A program made the translations under genes and the position numbers. A DNA stretch of 64,000 nt from Qipengyuania sediminis (lineage in GTDB: Bacteria; Pseudomonadota; Alphaproteobacteria; Sphingomonadales; Sphingomonadaceae), in assembly GCF_004358425.1 (NCBI RefSeq), contig NZ_CP037948.1, positions 1,984,001-2,048,000 of the forward strand, read 5' to 3'. Positions within the stretch are counted from its first letter, which is position 1. Each line of letters begins with the position of its first letter. Shown in pieces: positions 43,413 to 51,696 of this stretch. The notes beneath the pieces are model-generated. The model was not told the DNA's origin. It saw only the letters and a program-made list of their open reading frames with translations, and made no database searches.

Positions 43413-44417
43413 TCAGTCGTCCTCGTCCTCGTAACCCACCAGCGCCAGCGCCCGCGCGCGGCGCTGGTGAAGCTGGCACCAGCGCAGCAGCGCCTCCTCG
43501 CGCCCGTGCGTGATCCATGTCTCTTGCGGATTCACCTCGGCGATGGTGCGGGTAAGCTCGCCCCAATCCGCGTGGTCGGAGATGATCAGCGGCAGCTCGA
43601 CATTCTTTTGCCGCGCGCGCTGTCGTACCCGCATCCAGCCTGACGCCATTGCGGTGATCGGATCGGGCAGCCGCCGGCTCCACCGGTCGTTCAAGGCGCT
43701 GGGCGGGCAAATCACGATGTGGCCTCGGATGTCGTCCTTGCCATGATCCGAGACGAGGCGCAGTTCGCCGAGATCGATGCCGTGCTCCTCGTAGAGCCGG
43801 CACATCCTTTCCATGGCACCATGGAGGTAGATCGGTGCATGGTGCCCCGCCGCGCGTAGCTCGGCGATGACGCGCTGCGCCTTGCCCAGCGCATAGGCGC
43901 CCACCAGCACGCAGGCATCGGGATGTGCTGCGAGGCGATCGAGCAGCTTCGCCATCTCCTCGGCGATCGGCGGGTGGGAAAATAGAGGCAGACCGAATGT
44001 CGCTTCCGTGATGAAGATATCGCACGGGGTGACTTCAAAGGGCGGGCAAGTGGGATCGGTCCGGCGCTTGTAGTCGCCCGTCACCACTACGCGCTCGCCC
44101 GCGTGTTCGAGCAATATCTGCGCGCTGCCGAGGACGTGGCCTGCGGGAACATAGGTCGCGCGGACATCGCCCGCGAGCGCGATGCTTTCGCTATAAGCAA
44201 CCGGCGTCGCGCCCGCGTCGGTCTGATAGCGCAGCTTCATGATCGCGAGCGTCTCGGGGGTGGCCACGGTTTGCCCGTGACCACCTCGAGCATGGTCGGC
44301 ATGGCCGTGCGTCACCAGCGCGCGTTCCACCGGGCGCGCTGGGTCGATCCAGCAATCGGCGGGGACGACGTGAATGCCCCAGGGTTCGGGCCTGATCCAG
44401 GAAAAGGGCGGACGCAC
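43413..44417 (-). CDS. ligase-associated DNA exonuclease (metallo-beta-lactamase fold)
   Basis: A 334-residue MBL/beta-CASP protein with the metal-binding 'THGHADHARGG' (His37, His39, Asp41, His42), 'VPAGHVLGSAQ' and the C-terminal 'ISDHADWGEL' motif. This is the exonuclease partner found with the cisplatin-type ligase, thought to trim DNA ends before sealing. It lies upstream of the ligase on the same strand, but a divergent small gene sits between them, so they are unlikely to share a tight operon. Confidence 0.9.
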   Translation of the reverse strand: MRPPFSWIRPEPWGIHVVPADCWIDPARPVERALVTHGHADHARGGHGQTVATPETLAIMKLRYQTDAGATPVAYSESIALAGDVRATYVPAGHVLGSAQILLEHAGERVVVTGDYKRRTDPTCPPFEVTPCDIFITEATFGLPLFSHPPIAEEMAKLLDRLAAHPDACVLVGAYALGKAQRVIAELRAAGHHAPIYLHGAMERMCRLYEEHGIDLGELRLVSDHGKDDIRGHIVICPPSALNDRWSRRLPDPITAMASGWMRVRQRARQKNVELPLIISDHADWGELTRTIAEVNPQETWITHGREEALLRWCQLHQRRARALALVGYEDEDD

Positions 44418-44456
44418 GCAGGGTTCAAGCGCGCGCGCCGGTGCCGTGTTCCCGGC

Positions 44457-45962
44457 TCAGCTCTCGCGAGCCGGGCGAAGCCGCTCGATCAGGACCTTTA
44501 AGCCCGGCTTCTGGCCCTGCGCTAGCAGGCTCGCGCGGAACAGCCGAGCGAGAAGCATGACCTCGAGCGCTACGAAGGCCGCGAGCACGATCCCCGCCCC
44601 GATCACCTCCAGCATCGAGATCCCGCTGCCCAGCCGCGCCAGCACGGTGAAGGGTGTCCAGATCGGTACCCAAGTCAGCACTTGTACCAGTGGCCCGCCG
44701 GTCCCAGCGAGGATCGCCTGGATGAGGAAGGTGACGGGCAGCAGGATGGCGAGCAGGACCGGCATGAGATAGCCCTGCGCCTCGCTCATGCTGTCAGCCA
44801 GCGCCCCGATCCCTACGAAAAGGATCGATATGGCGATATAGCCCATGACGAAGAAATAGATCAGCGTGATGATCGCGCCAGGGCTTGTCACGGGGGCGAG
44901 CGCGGGGCGGATCATGTCGGCGATCGCGCCCTGCGTTGCAAAAGCGACGATCGCGCCCGCGCCCAGCCAGGCGGTGAGCATGGACAGCCCGATGGCCAGC
45001 GCACCCAGCAGCTTCCCATACATCAGCTCCTCGGGCGAAATGCACGCGAGCACCGATTCGAGAAGCTTCTTCGAGCGTTCCTCGATCGCACCCTGCAGCA
45101 TCCAGCTCCCCGACAGCATCAGCCCCATCATCAGAATGTAAGCGAGCGCCAGCGGCACGATGGAGCGCACGAACAGAGCCTCGCGCGCCCCACCGCCGGG
45201 CGGCGGGGTGGTGACTGCCAGGGCTGGCGCGGCACCCTGCACGGCTGCCGCCTGCGCGGCCGGGAGCCCGCTTTCGGTGAGCAGCCGCTGCCGCAGGTCA
45301 GTCGTCAGAACGTCTTGCACCGAGGCCATGAAGCTTGGCCGGGGCTGCTCGTTGGCCCAGATGCGGACTGTGGGATCGGCGGGATAACGCTCGCCGATCA
45401 GCAGCACGAGATCGGCGCGGGTCGCCTTGGGCGCATCCTTGTCGGCGCGCACCAGCGCGTTCGCCGCGGCGTCGAGCGCAGGCCCGCGCGCGCCTGTCAG
45501 CGCGGGCGGTGCGGGAGCGAATTCGTAATCGGCGGGAACGGCTTCGAATTTGGGAGTATCCTCCCGCTTCACCGCGTCGATCTTGGCCAATGCCGCATCG
45601 AGCCCGCCGCCTGCGCGAAAAGCCGAGACATCGGCGGGGGTGTACCAGCGGTCGTGCTGTGTCCAAGGCGCGGCGGGATCGGCGCTTTCGAGCTTATGAC
45701 GCCGCACATAGCGCGACAATGCAGTCATCAGCCGCTGATCGCGCTCGAAAGCGAAGCGCTTCGCAAGCGCCGCCCCAGCCTGGCCGCCGGCGCGGTCAAG
45801 GACGACAACGCGCGTCGGCTCGTCATCGTCGAGTTTGTCGCCCAGCAAGGGCCCGATCGCAAGCGCGATGGGGATGAGGAGCAGCGTCAGCCAGAAGCTC
45901 TTCAACGCCACGACCTGCGCGAATTCACGTCGCGCGACGAGCCAGATGTTGTGCCACCTCAT
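44457..45962 (-). CDS. ABC-2 type transporter permease (NatB-like)
   Basis: A 501-residue permease starting 'MRWHNIWLVARREFAQVV'. One N-terminal helix (about 22-40), a large extracytoplasmic domain (about 45-265), then five to six helices (about 270-500) match the NatB/YhaP layout. With the adjacent ATPase it should form an exporter of ions, lipids or peptides; the substrate is unknown. Its start overlaps the ATPase stop by 4 bases. Confidence 0.9.
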   Translation of the reverse strand: MRWHNIWLVARREFAQVVALKSFWLTLLLIPIALAIGPLLGDKLDDDEPTRVVVLDRAGGQAGAALAKRFAFERDQRLMTALSRYVRRHKLESADPAAPWTQHDRWYTPADVSAFRAGGGLDAALAKIDAVKREDTPKFEAVPADYEFAPAPPALTGARGPALDAAANALVRADKDAPKATRADLVLLIGERYPADPTVRIWANEQPRPSFMASVQDVLTTDLRQRLLTESGLPAAQAAAVQGAAPALAVTTPPPGGGAREALFVRSIVPLALAYILMMGLMLSGSWMLQGAIEERSKKLLESVLACISPEELMYGKLLGALAIGLSMLTAWLGAGAIVAFATQGAIADMIRPALAPVTSPGAIITLIYFFVMGYIAISILFVGIGALADSMSEAQGYLMPVLLAILLPVTFLIQAILAGTGGPLVQVLTWVPIWTPFTVLARLGSGISMLEVIGAGIVLAAFVALEVMLLARLFRASLLAQGQKPGLKVLIERLRPARES

Positions 45963-46885
45963 TGTGCGCTCTCCCTGCCGTCACCGCTGCCAACGAGATG
46001 CACGAACACGTCGTGCAACGTCGCACGCCGCTCTTCGAACCTTCGCAGCGGCAGCCCGCGCACACTGGCTTGTTCAAGCACATCGCCGGGGGCCGTGCCG
46101 GGCTCGAGATCGAGCGTCCATTCGGATAGCCCGCCTTCGACGGGCCGCCGTTCGGTCGCGCGGGCGACCCCAGGAATGGCGGCGATGCCGGCGGGAGCGA
46201 CTGCGTCGATGGTGGAGGGGAGCTGGCTGCGCGCTTCCTCGATTGTCCCTTCGAAGCGCTTGCGCCCGCGTCGCAGCAGCAGCAGCCGCTGGCACAGGCG
46301 CTCGGCGTGCTGCATGACATGGGTCGAGAACACCACCGCCGCGCCGCCTGCCGAAGCGCGCAGGATCTCTTGCTCCAGGAGCCCCTGATTGACCGGGTCG
46401 AGGCCCGAGAACGGCTCGTCGAGGATCAGAAGCTTTGGCCGGTTTACCAACGCGGTGGCAAGCTGGACCTTTTGCGCCATGCCCTTCGACATCTCGCAGA
46501 TCTTAGCCCTGGCGCGATCGGCAAGGTCGAATCGAGCAAGAAGCTCCATGCCATGCGCCCGGGCCTCCGAGGGGGGCATCTGCTTCAGTTGCCCGAAATA
46601 GGCGATCACGTCGATGGCGCTCATATTGCCGTAAAGCCCGCGCTCCTCGGGCAGGAAACCGATCGCGGCGGTGTTGCGGCGCCCAGGCGCACTGCCGAGC
46701 ACCGAGATGCGGCCGGCGGAAGGCCGGATGATGTCGAGCACCATTCGCAGCGTCGTGGTCTTGCCCGCGCCATTGCCGCCAAGAAAGCCGTAGATCTCGC
46801 CCGGCTGGACTGCGAAGCTGAGGTCATCGACCGCCAACACGTCGCCGAACCGTTTGGTCAGCCCCTCGACCTCGAGCACTTGCAT
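45959..46885 (-). CDS. ABC transporter ATP-binding protein (NatA-like)
   Basis: A 308-residue ATPase. Walker A is 'GGNGAGKTT', the signature is 'EMSKGMAQKVQLA' (a degenerate form of LSGGQ usual for this subgroup), and Walker B is 'LLILDEPFSGLDPVNQ'. The C-terminal domain of about 90 residues is typical of NatA-type subunits. It is co-transcribed with the permease. The 102 bases upstream (46886-46987) show no feature. Confidence 0.93.
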   Translation of the reverse strand: MQVLEVEGLTKRFGDVLAVDDLSFAVQPGEIYGFLGGNGAGKTTTLRMVLDIIRPSAGRISVLGSAPGRRNTAAIGFLPEERGLYGNMSAIDVIAYFGQLKQMPPSEARAHGMELLARFDLADRARAKICEMSKGMAQKVQLATALVNRPKLLILDEPFSGLDPVNQGLLEQEILRASAGGAAVVFSTHVMQHAERLCQRLLLLRRGRKRFEGTIEEARSQLPSTIDAVAPAGIAAIPGVARATERRPVEGGLSEWTLDLEPGTAPGDVLEQASVRGLPLRRFEERRATLHDVFVHLVGSGDGRESAQ

Positions 46886-46987
46886 CGCGAACCCACTCCC
46901 ATGAGGCGGCGAATGGGCCAGCGAGGGATAGCGGTCAATCCCGGCAGGCGCTCGGCGATGCGCTGACCCACGTCGACCGGCGGCGGG

Positions 46988-49363
46988 TCAGCCCTGATTC
47001 TCGCCGCTGCCCTCGGGTTCACCGACCTCGGCGTCGCCAACGGGCTCAGCCTCACGCTTGCCGCGCTTCCTACCCGGCTTAGGCGGCGCGGGGGTCAGCT
47101 CGAAGGCTGGTTTACCATCGCGGATGGTCACCTGCACCTCGCCGCCGTCGGCGAGCTTGCCGAACAGCAGCTCTTCGGCCAGCGGCTGCTTGATCTTCTC
47201 CTGGATCAGCCGGCTCATCGGCCGTGCGCCGTAAAGCTTGTCATAGCCCTTGTCCGCCAGCCACTCCCGCGACTCCCTGTCGAACTGGATATGTACGTTC
47301 TGTTCGGCAAGCTGCAGTTCGAGCTGGAGGATGAACTTGTCGACCACTCGGCCGACCGTTTCCTTACCCAGATAAGCGAAGGGCACGACCGCATCGAGGC
47401 GGTTGCGAAATTCGGGCGAGAACATGCGCTTCACCGCCTCCTCGCCCGCGTCCTCCTTGCTGACGTCGCCGAAGCCGATACCCTGGCTAGCCATGTCGGA
47501 AGCCCCGGCATTGGTGGTCATGATCAGCACGACATTGCGGAAATCGACTGTCTTGCCGTGGTGATCGGTCAGCCGGCCGTTGTCCATCACCTGGAGGAGG
47601 ATGTTGAAAAGATCGGGATGCGCCTTTTCGATCTCGTCGAGCAGGAGCACGCAATGCGGGTTCTGATCGACCGCATCGGTGAGCAGCCCGCCCTGATCGT
47701 AGCCGACATAGCCCGGAGGCGCCCCGATCAATCGGCTGACGCTGTGCCGCTCCATGTATTCGGACATGTCGAAGCGCTTGATCTCGATCCCCATGATGCT
47801 GGCAAGCTGGCGCGCGACTTCGGTCTTGCCGACACCGGTGGGGCCGGAAAACAGGAAGCTGCCGATCGGCTTGTCTGGATCGCGCAAGCCCGCGCGGCTC
47901 AGCTTCATGGCCGTCGCCAGCCGCTCCACGGCCGCATCCTGGCCGAAAACGACGCGCTTCAGGTCGCGCTCCAAACTCTCGAGCGCCTTCTTGTCGTCGC
48001 TCGAGACGGACTTGGGCGGAATGCGCGCCATGGTGGCGATCACCGCCTCGATTTCGCGCGTGGTAATCTTGCGCTTCCGCTTCGACGGCGGAACCAGCAT
48101 CTGCATCGCGCCGACCTCGTCGATCACGTCGATCGCCTTGTCGGGCAGCTTGCGGTCGTTGATGTAGCGCGCCGAAAGTTCCACCGCGGTCTTGATCGCT
48201 TCGGGCGTATAGCTGACCTTGTGGTGCTTCTCGAAAGCACTCTTGAGCCCCTTCAGGATCTTCACCGTGTCTTCCACGGTCGGCTCGTTCACGTCGATCT
48301 TCTGGAAGCGACGCAGCAGCGCGCGGTCCTTTTCGAAGTGATTGCGGAACTCCTTGTAGGTGGTCGAGCCGATGCAGCGGATCGCACCGGATGACAAAGC
48401 AGGCTTCAGGAGGTTCGAAGCATCCATCGCTCCGCCGCTGGTCGCACCCGCGCCGATGACGGTGTGGATCTCGTCGATGAAGAGGACCGCGTGCGGCATC
48501 TTCTCGAGCTCCGAAACGACCTGCTTGAGCCGTTCTTCAAAATCGCCGCGATAGCGCGTGCCGGCGAGCAGCGCCCCCATGTCGAGCGAATAGATGACAG
48601 CTTCGGCCAGCACTTCCGGCACTTCGCCCTCGACGATCTTGCGCGCGAGGCCCTCGGCGATGGCGGTCTTGCCGACGCCGGGATCGCCCACGTAGAGCGG
48701 GTTGTTCTTGCTGCGGCGGCAGAGGATCTGGATCGTGCGGTCGACCTCCGGCCCGCGCCCGATCAACGGATCTACCTTGCCCTCCTCGGCACGGCTGTTG
48801 AGGTTGACCGTGAACTGGTCGAGCGCGGTCTCCTTCTTGCCGCCCGCCTTCGCGTCCGTCTTCTCCTCGCCATCCGCCTGCGGCTCGCCCGCGCCCTTGG
48901 GGGTCTTCGCCTCGATCTGCTTGCCGCCCTTGCCGATACCGTGGCTGATGTAGCTCACCGCATCGAGCCGGCTCATGTCCTGCTGCTGGAGAAAATAGAC
49001 CGCATAGCTGTCGCGTTCGGAAAACAGCGCCACCAGCACATTGGCACCGGTAACGGTGTCCTTGCCGCTGGTCTGGACATGGAGGATCGCACGCTGGACC
49101 ACGCGCTGGAAGCCGGCAGTGGGCTGGGGATCGCTCCCGTCGGCCGCCTGAAGGCTCTGATATTCCTGCTCAAGATACTGGCGCACCACCGCACCCAGCT
49201 CGTCGAGATCGACGCCGCAAGCAGTCATCACCCGCGCCGCATCCTCGTCGTCGAGCAGCGCGAGCAGGAGATGCTCGAGCGTCGCATATTCGTGCCGCCG
49301 CTCGGCCGCATCGGCGAGCGCCTGGTGGAGGGTCTTCTCGAGGTTCGAGGCGAAGCTGGGCAT
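46988..49363 (-). CDS. clpA: ATP-dependent Clp protease ATP-binding subunit ClpA
   Basis: A 791-residue AAA+ unfoldase. The N-domain (1-145, 'MPSFASNLEKTLHQALADAA') binds adaptors. AAA1 has Walker A 'GDPGVGKTAIAEGLARKIVE' and AAA2 has 'SGPTGVGKTEVARQL', with 'VLLLDEIEKAHPD' as the second Walker B. A Lys/Glu-rich insert sits between N-domain and AAA1, and the tail is Lys/Arg then Glu/Gly-rich. It feeds substrates to ClpP. clpS, often next door, is not in the window. Confidence 0.95.
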   Translation of the reverse strand: MPSFASNLEKTLHQALADAAERRHEYATLEHLLLALLDDEDAARVMTACGVDLDELGAVVRQYLEQEYQSLQAADGSDPQPTAGFQRVVQRAILHVQTSGKDTVTGANVLVALFSERDSYAVYFLQQQDMSRLDAVSYISHGIGKGGKQIEAKTPKGAGEPQADGEEKTDAKAGGKKETALDQFTVNLNSRAEEGKVDPLIGRGPEVDRTIQILCRRSKNNPLYVGDPGVGKTAIAEGLARKIVEGEVPEVLAEAVIYSLDMGALLAGTRYRGDFEERLKQVVSELEKMPHAVLFIDEIHTVIGAGATSGGAMDASNLLKPALSSGAIRCIGSTTYKEFRNHFEKDRALLRRFQKIDVNEPTVEDTVKILKGLKSAFEKHHKVSYTPEAIKTAVELSARYINDRKLPDKAIDVIDEVGAMQMLVPPSKRKRKITTREIEAVIATMARIPPKSVSSDDKKALESLERDLKRVVFGQDAAVERLATAMKLSRAGLRDPDKPIGSFLFSGPTGVGKTEVARQLASIMGIEIKRFDMSEYMERHSVSRLIGAPPGYVGYDQGGLLTDAVDQNPHCVLLLDEIEKAHPDLFNILLQVMDNGRLTDHHGKTVDFRNVVLIMTTNAGASDMASQGIGFGDVSKEDAGEEAVKRMFSPEFRNRLDAVVPFAYLGKETVGRVVDKFILQLELQLAEQNVHIQFDRESREWLADKGYDKLYGARPMSRLIQEKIKQPLAEELLFGKLADGGEVQVTIRDGKPAFELTPAPPKPGRKRGKREAEPVGDAEVGEPEGSGENQG

Positions 49364-49504
49364 CGGGCAAGTCTTTCAGGTGCGCCGCGACAGGGACTCG
49401 CGGCAAGGGGGAAGCTTAGGCGCAAAATCTTGCCCGAAGCTGTATGCGGGCAGCGATATGGGAACGACGGCCCGGCTTGTTAGGGGGCCGTGCATCGCGA
49501 TGCG

Positions 49505-49705
49505 CTAATCCTTGCGGCCGAACAGCGAATCAGCGGCGCTGCGGTGCGCCGATGCGGCATCGCGGTGGCGTCTGATCCGCGCGATCTCTTGTTCGAGCAG
49601 ACCGATCCGCTCCTCCAGTTCGTCTAGCGAATAGGGAGCAAGATCTTCGCCCGCCAGCCGGGTGGCGGCGTCGCCTTTGGGGCGGGGGCGGGCATCGTCC
49701 TCCAT
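49505..49705 (-). CDS. DUF1192 family small protein
   Basis: A 66-residue protein with the DUF1192 core 'LAPYSLDELEERIGLLEQEI', a short predicted coiled coil (about 30-50), and a C-terminal 'ADSLFGRKD'. Common in alphaproteobacteria, function unknown. ATG 49705 fits the family; ATG 49714 three codons upstream is possible. It diverges from the quinone oxidoreductase gene. Confidence 0.78.
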   Translation of the reverse strand: MEDDARPRPKGDAATRLAGEDLAPYSLDELEERIGLLEQEIARIRRHRDAASAHRSAADSLFGRKD

Positions 49706-49796
49706 CGCCCGCATATTGTCCCGCCCGGTGCCCTTGCTGTCAATGCCGCCACTCGCTACGCCGGCGCCAACCTGCGGATAGGGGTGCAGTGGTTCG

Positions 49797-50801
49797 ATGA
49801 GCGATGTCCTGCCGGCCACGATGACCGCGATCGGCTACGATACACCTGGCGGGCCCGAGGTGTTGCGAGCGACAACCCTGCCGGTGCCGCGCCCGGACGC
49901 AGGCCAGGTACTGGTGCAGGTGGCATTCGCCGGGGTCAACCGCCCCGATGTCATTCAGCGCCAGGGTTTCTATCCCCCGCCCCCCGGCGCCTCGCCGGTC
50001 CCCGGGCTCGAGATCGCGGGCACCATCGCGGCGCTCGGCGAGGGCGTTGGGCCCGAGCTTCTGGGGCAGGAGGTCTGCGCGCTCGTCACCGGCGGTGGCT
50101 ATGCCGAATTCTGCCTCGCCGATGCCCGCCACTGCCTGCCCGTACCCGAAGGGCTGACCCTCGCGGAGGCGGCGGCACTGCCGGAAACACTCTTCACCGT
50201 CTGGCACAACGTCTTCGAGCGCGGCTACGCGGGCGAGGGCGAGACCTTGCTGGTCCACGGCGGCACCAGCGGCATCGGCACGACGGCGATCCTTCTCGGC
50301 AAGGCCTTCGGTCTTACGGTAGTCACGACCTGCGGAAGCGACGAAAAATGTGCCGCCGCGCGCGATCTCGGCGCCGATCTGGCGATAAATTACCGGACGC
50401 AGGATTTCGTCGAACACACCCGCGCCTTTACCCACGGCAGGGGTGCCGACGTGGTGCTGGACATGGTTTCCGGCAGCTATGTGGCGCGCAATCTCGAGGC
50501 TCTGGCGGAGGATGGGCGGCACGTGACGATTGCGGTGCTGGGGGGACTTACCGCCGAGATCAATATGGCAAAGGTGATGGCAAAGCGGTTGGTGCTGACC
50601 GGCTCCACGCTGCGCGCCCGGCCGGATGCCTTCAAGGCGCTGCTCGCGGACGAGATTGCGAACCAGGTCTGGCCGCTGGTGGAGGAAGGCAGGTTGCGCC
50701 CGGTGATGGACCGCACCTTTCCGCTCGGCGAAGCCCCCGCCGCCCACGCGCGGATGGAAGCGGGGGCGCACATCGGCAAGATCGTGCTTGCAGTGGCCTA
50801 G
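49797..50801 (+). CDS. NAD(P)H quinone oxidoreductase (zeta-crystallin / PIG3-like MDR)
   Basis: A 334-residue medium-chain dehydrogenase/reductase without the catalytic-zinc ligands. 'FAGVNRPDVIQRQGFYPPPP' is the PIG3/QOR N-terminal segment, and 'VHGGTSGIGTTAI' (about 153-165) is the NADPH-binding motif. It probably reduces quinones with NADPH in the cytosol. A second ATG at 49821 is possible. A strong hairpin-plus-U-tract follows the stop. Confidence 0.9.
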   Translation: MSDVLPATMTAIGYDTPGGPEVLRATTLPVPRPDAGQVLVQVAFAGVNRPDVIQRQGFYPPPPGASPVPGLEIAGTIAALGEGVGPELLGQEVCALVTGGGYAEFCLADARHCLPVPEGLTLAEAAALPETLFTVWHNVFERGYAGEGETLLVHGGTSGIGTTAILLGKAFGLTVVTTCGSDEKCAAARDLGADLAINYRTQDFVEHTRAFTHGRGADVVLDMVSGSYVARNLEALAEDGRHVTIAVLGGLTAEINMAKVMAKRLVLTGSTLRARPDAFKALLADEIANQVWPLVEEGRLRPVMDRTFPLGEAPAAHARMEAGAHIGKIVLAVA

Positions 50802-50851
50802 GCCTCCGCGCTTGCCCTTCATCGAGCGGTAGCCTAGATCGTGCCGGCAGC

Positions 50852-50884
50852 GGCCGCTCCGGTAAGGGGCGGCCCTTCTCTTTT
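50852..50884 (+). terminator. rho-independent terminator after quinone oxidoreductase gene
   Basis: GGCCGCTCC (50852-50860) pairs with GGGGCGGCC (50866-50874) through nine positions including one G-U, closing a five-base GGTAA loop. The tail is CTTCTCTTTT (50875-50884). It lies 50 bases after the stop codon and 46 before the next ATG, so it could also act as an attenuator for trcR. Confidence 0.75.
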
Positions 50885-50930
50885 CTGCCGCCGGTTCGCC
50901 TCCGGATCGCGGCGTTTCAGGAATGTGCTC

Positions 50931-51632
50931 ATGGCCGAACAATCCACCCCGCTGATGCCGCATGCGACCGCCACCTGGCTGGTCGACAACACCGGACTCT
51001 CGTTCCAGCAGATCGCCGACTTCTGCGGTATTCACGTGCTGGAAGTGCAGGCCATGGCCGATGACCTGGCGGGCAGCAAATACACGGGCCGTGATCCGGT
51101 CCATGCGGGCGAACTGAGCCTGGCGGAGATCGAAAAGGGGCAGGCCGATCCCGAGTACCGTCTCGTCATGCAGCGCGCGCCCGCGGCGGTGAACCGGACC
51201 AAGGGGCCGCGCTACACTCCGGTCTCGAAACGACAGGACAAGCCCGACGGCATCGCCTGGCTGATCCGCAATCATCCGGAGGTGACCGACGCGCAGATCG
51301 GACGGCTGATCGGGACGACGCGTAACACCATCGGCGCGATCCGCGACCGCAGCCATTGGAACATTCAGAACATTCAACCCAAGGATCCGGTGACTCTGGG
51401 CCTGTGCTCGCAGCGTGAGCTCGACGCCCTCGTCGCAAAGGCGGCCAAGGCCCGACCGGAAGGCCTGGAACCTGCCGATCCCCGCGAGACCAGCGACCGC
51501 GACCGCCTGATCGAGGAGCTGCGCGCCGAACGCACGGCGAACGAGAAGGCCGCCGCCGAAGCGGCACAGGAAGCGGAGGCCGCAGCCTGGCTCGAAACCC
51601 GCCGTGCGGGGGAGGAAACCCAGGGCGCCTGA
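50931..51632 (+). CDS. trcR: DUF1013 / TrcR-like cell cycle transcriptional regulator
   Basis: A 233-residue protein of the DUF1013 family, conserved in alphaproteobacteria and named TrcR after work in Rhodobacter/Sinorhizobium-type organisms. The N-terminal part 'ATATWLVDNTGLSFQQIADF' and the central 'LIRNHPEVTDAQIGRLIGTT' look like two HTH-type DNA-binding segments. A Glu/Ala-rich coiled tail follows (about 185-233). ATG 50931 is the conserved start. Confidence 0.87.
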   Translation: MAEQSTPLMPHATATWLVDNTGLSFQQIADFCGIHVLEVQAMADDLAGSKYTGRDPVHAGELSLAEIEKGQADPEYRLVMQRAPAAVNRTKGPRYTPVSKRQDKPDGIAWLIRNHPEVTDAQIGRLIGTTRNTIGAIRDRSHWNIQNIQPKDPVTLGLCSQRELDALVAKAAKARPEGLEPADPRETSDRDRLIEELRAERTANEKAAAEAAQEAEAAAWLETRRAGEETQGA

Positions 51633-51696
51633 CGCTGCTTTCCCGGCCCCCGCGAGCGGGCTTGCGGGGCGGGGGGCGAGCAGGCATGATATTGAC

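Noticed and set aside
44682..46388. 568-codon plus-strand open frame
   Set aside because: Antisense to the ABC permease and ATPase; no motif, His/Arg/Gln-rich shadow.
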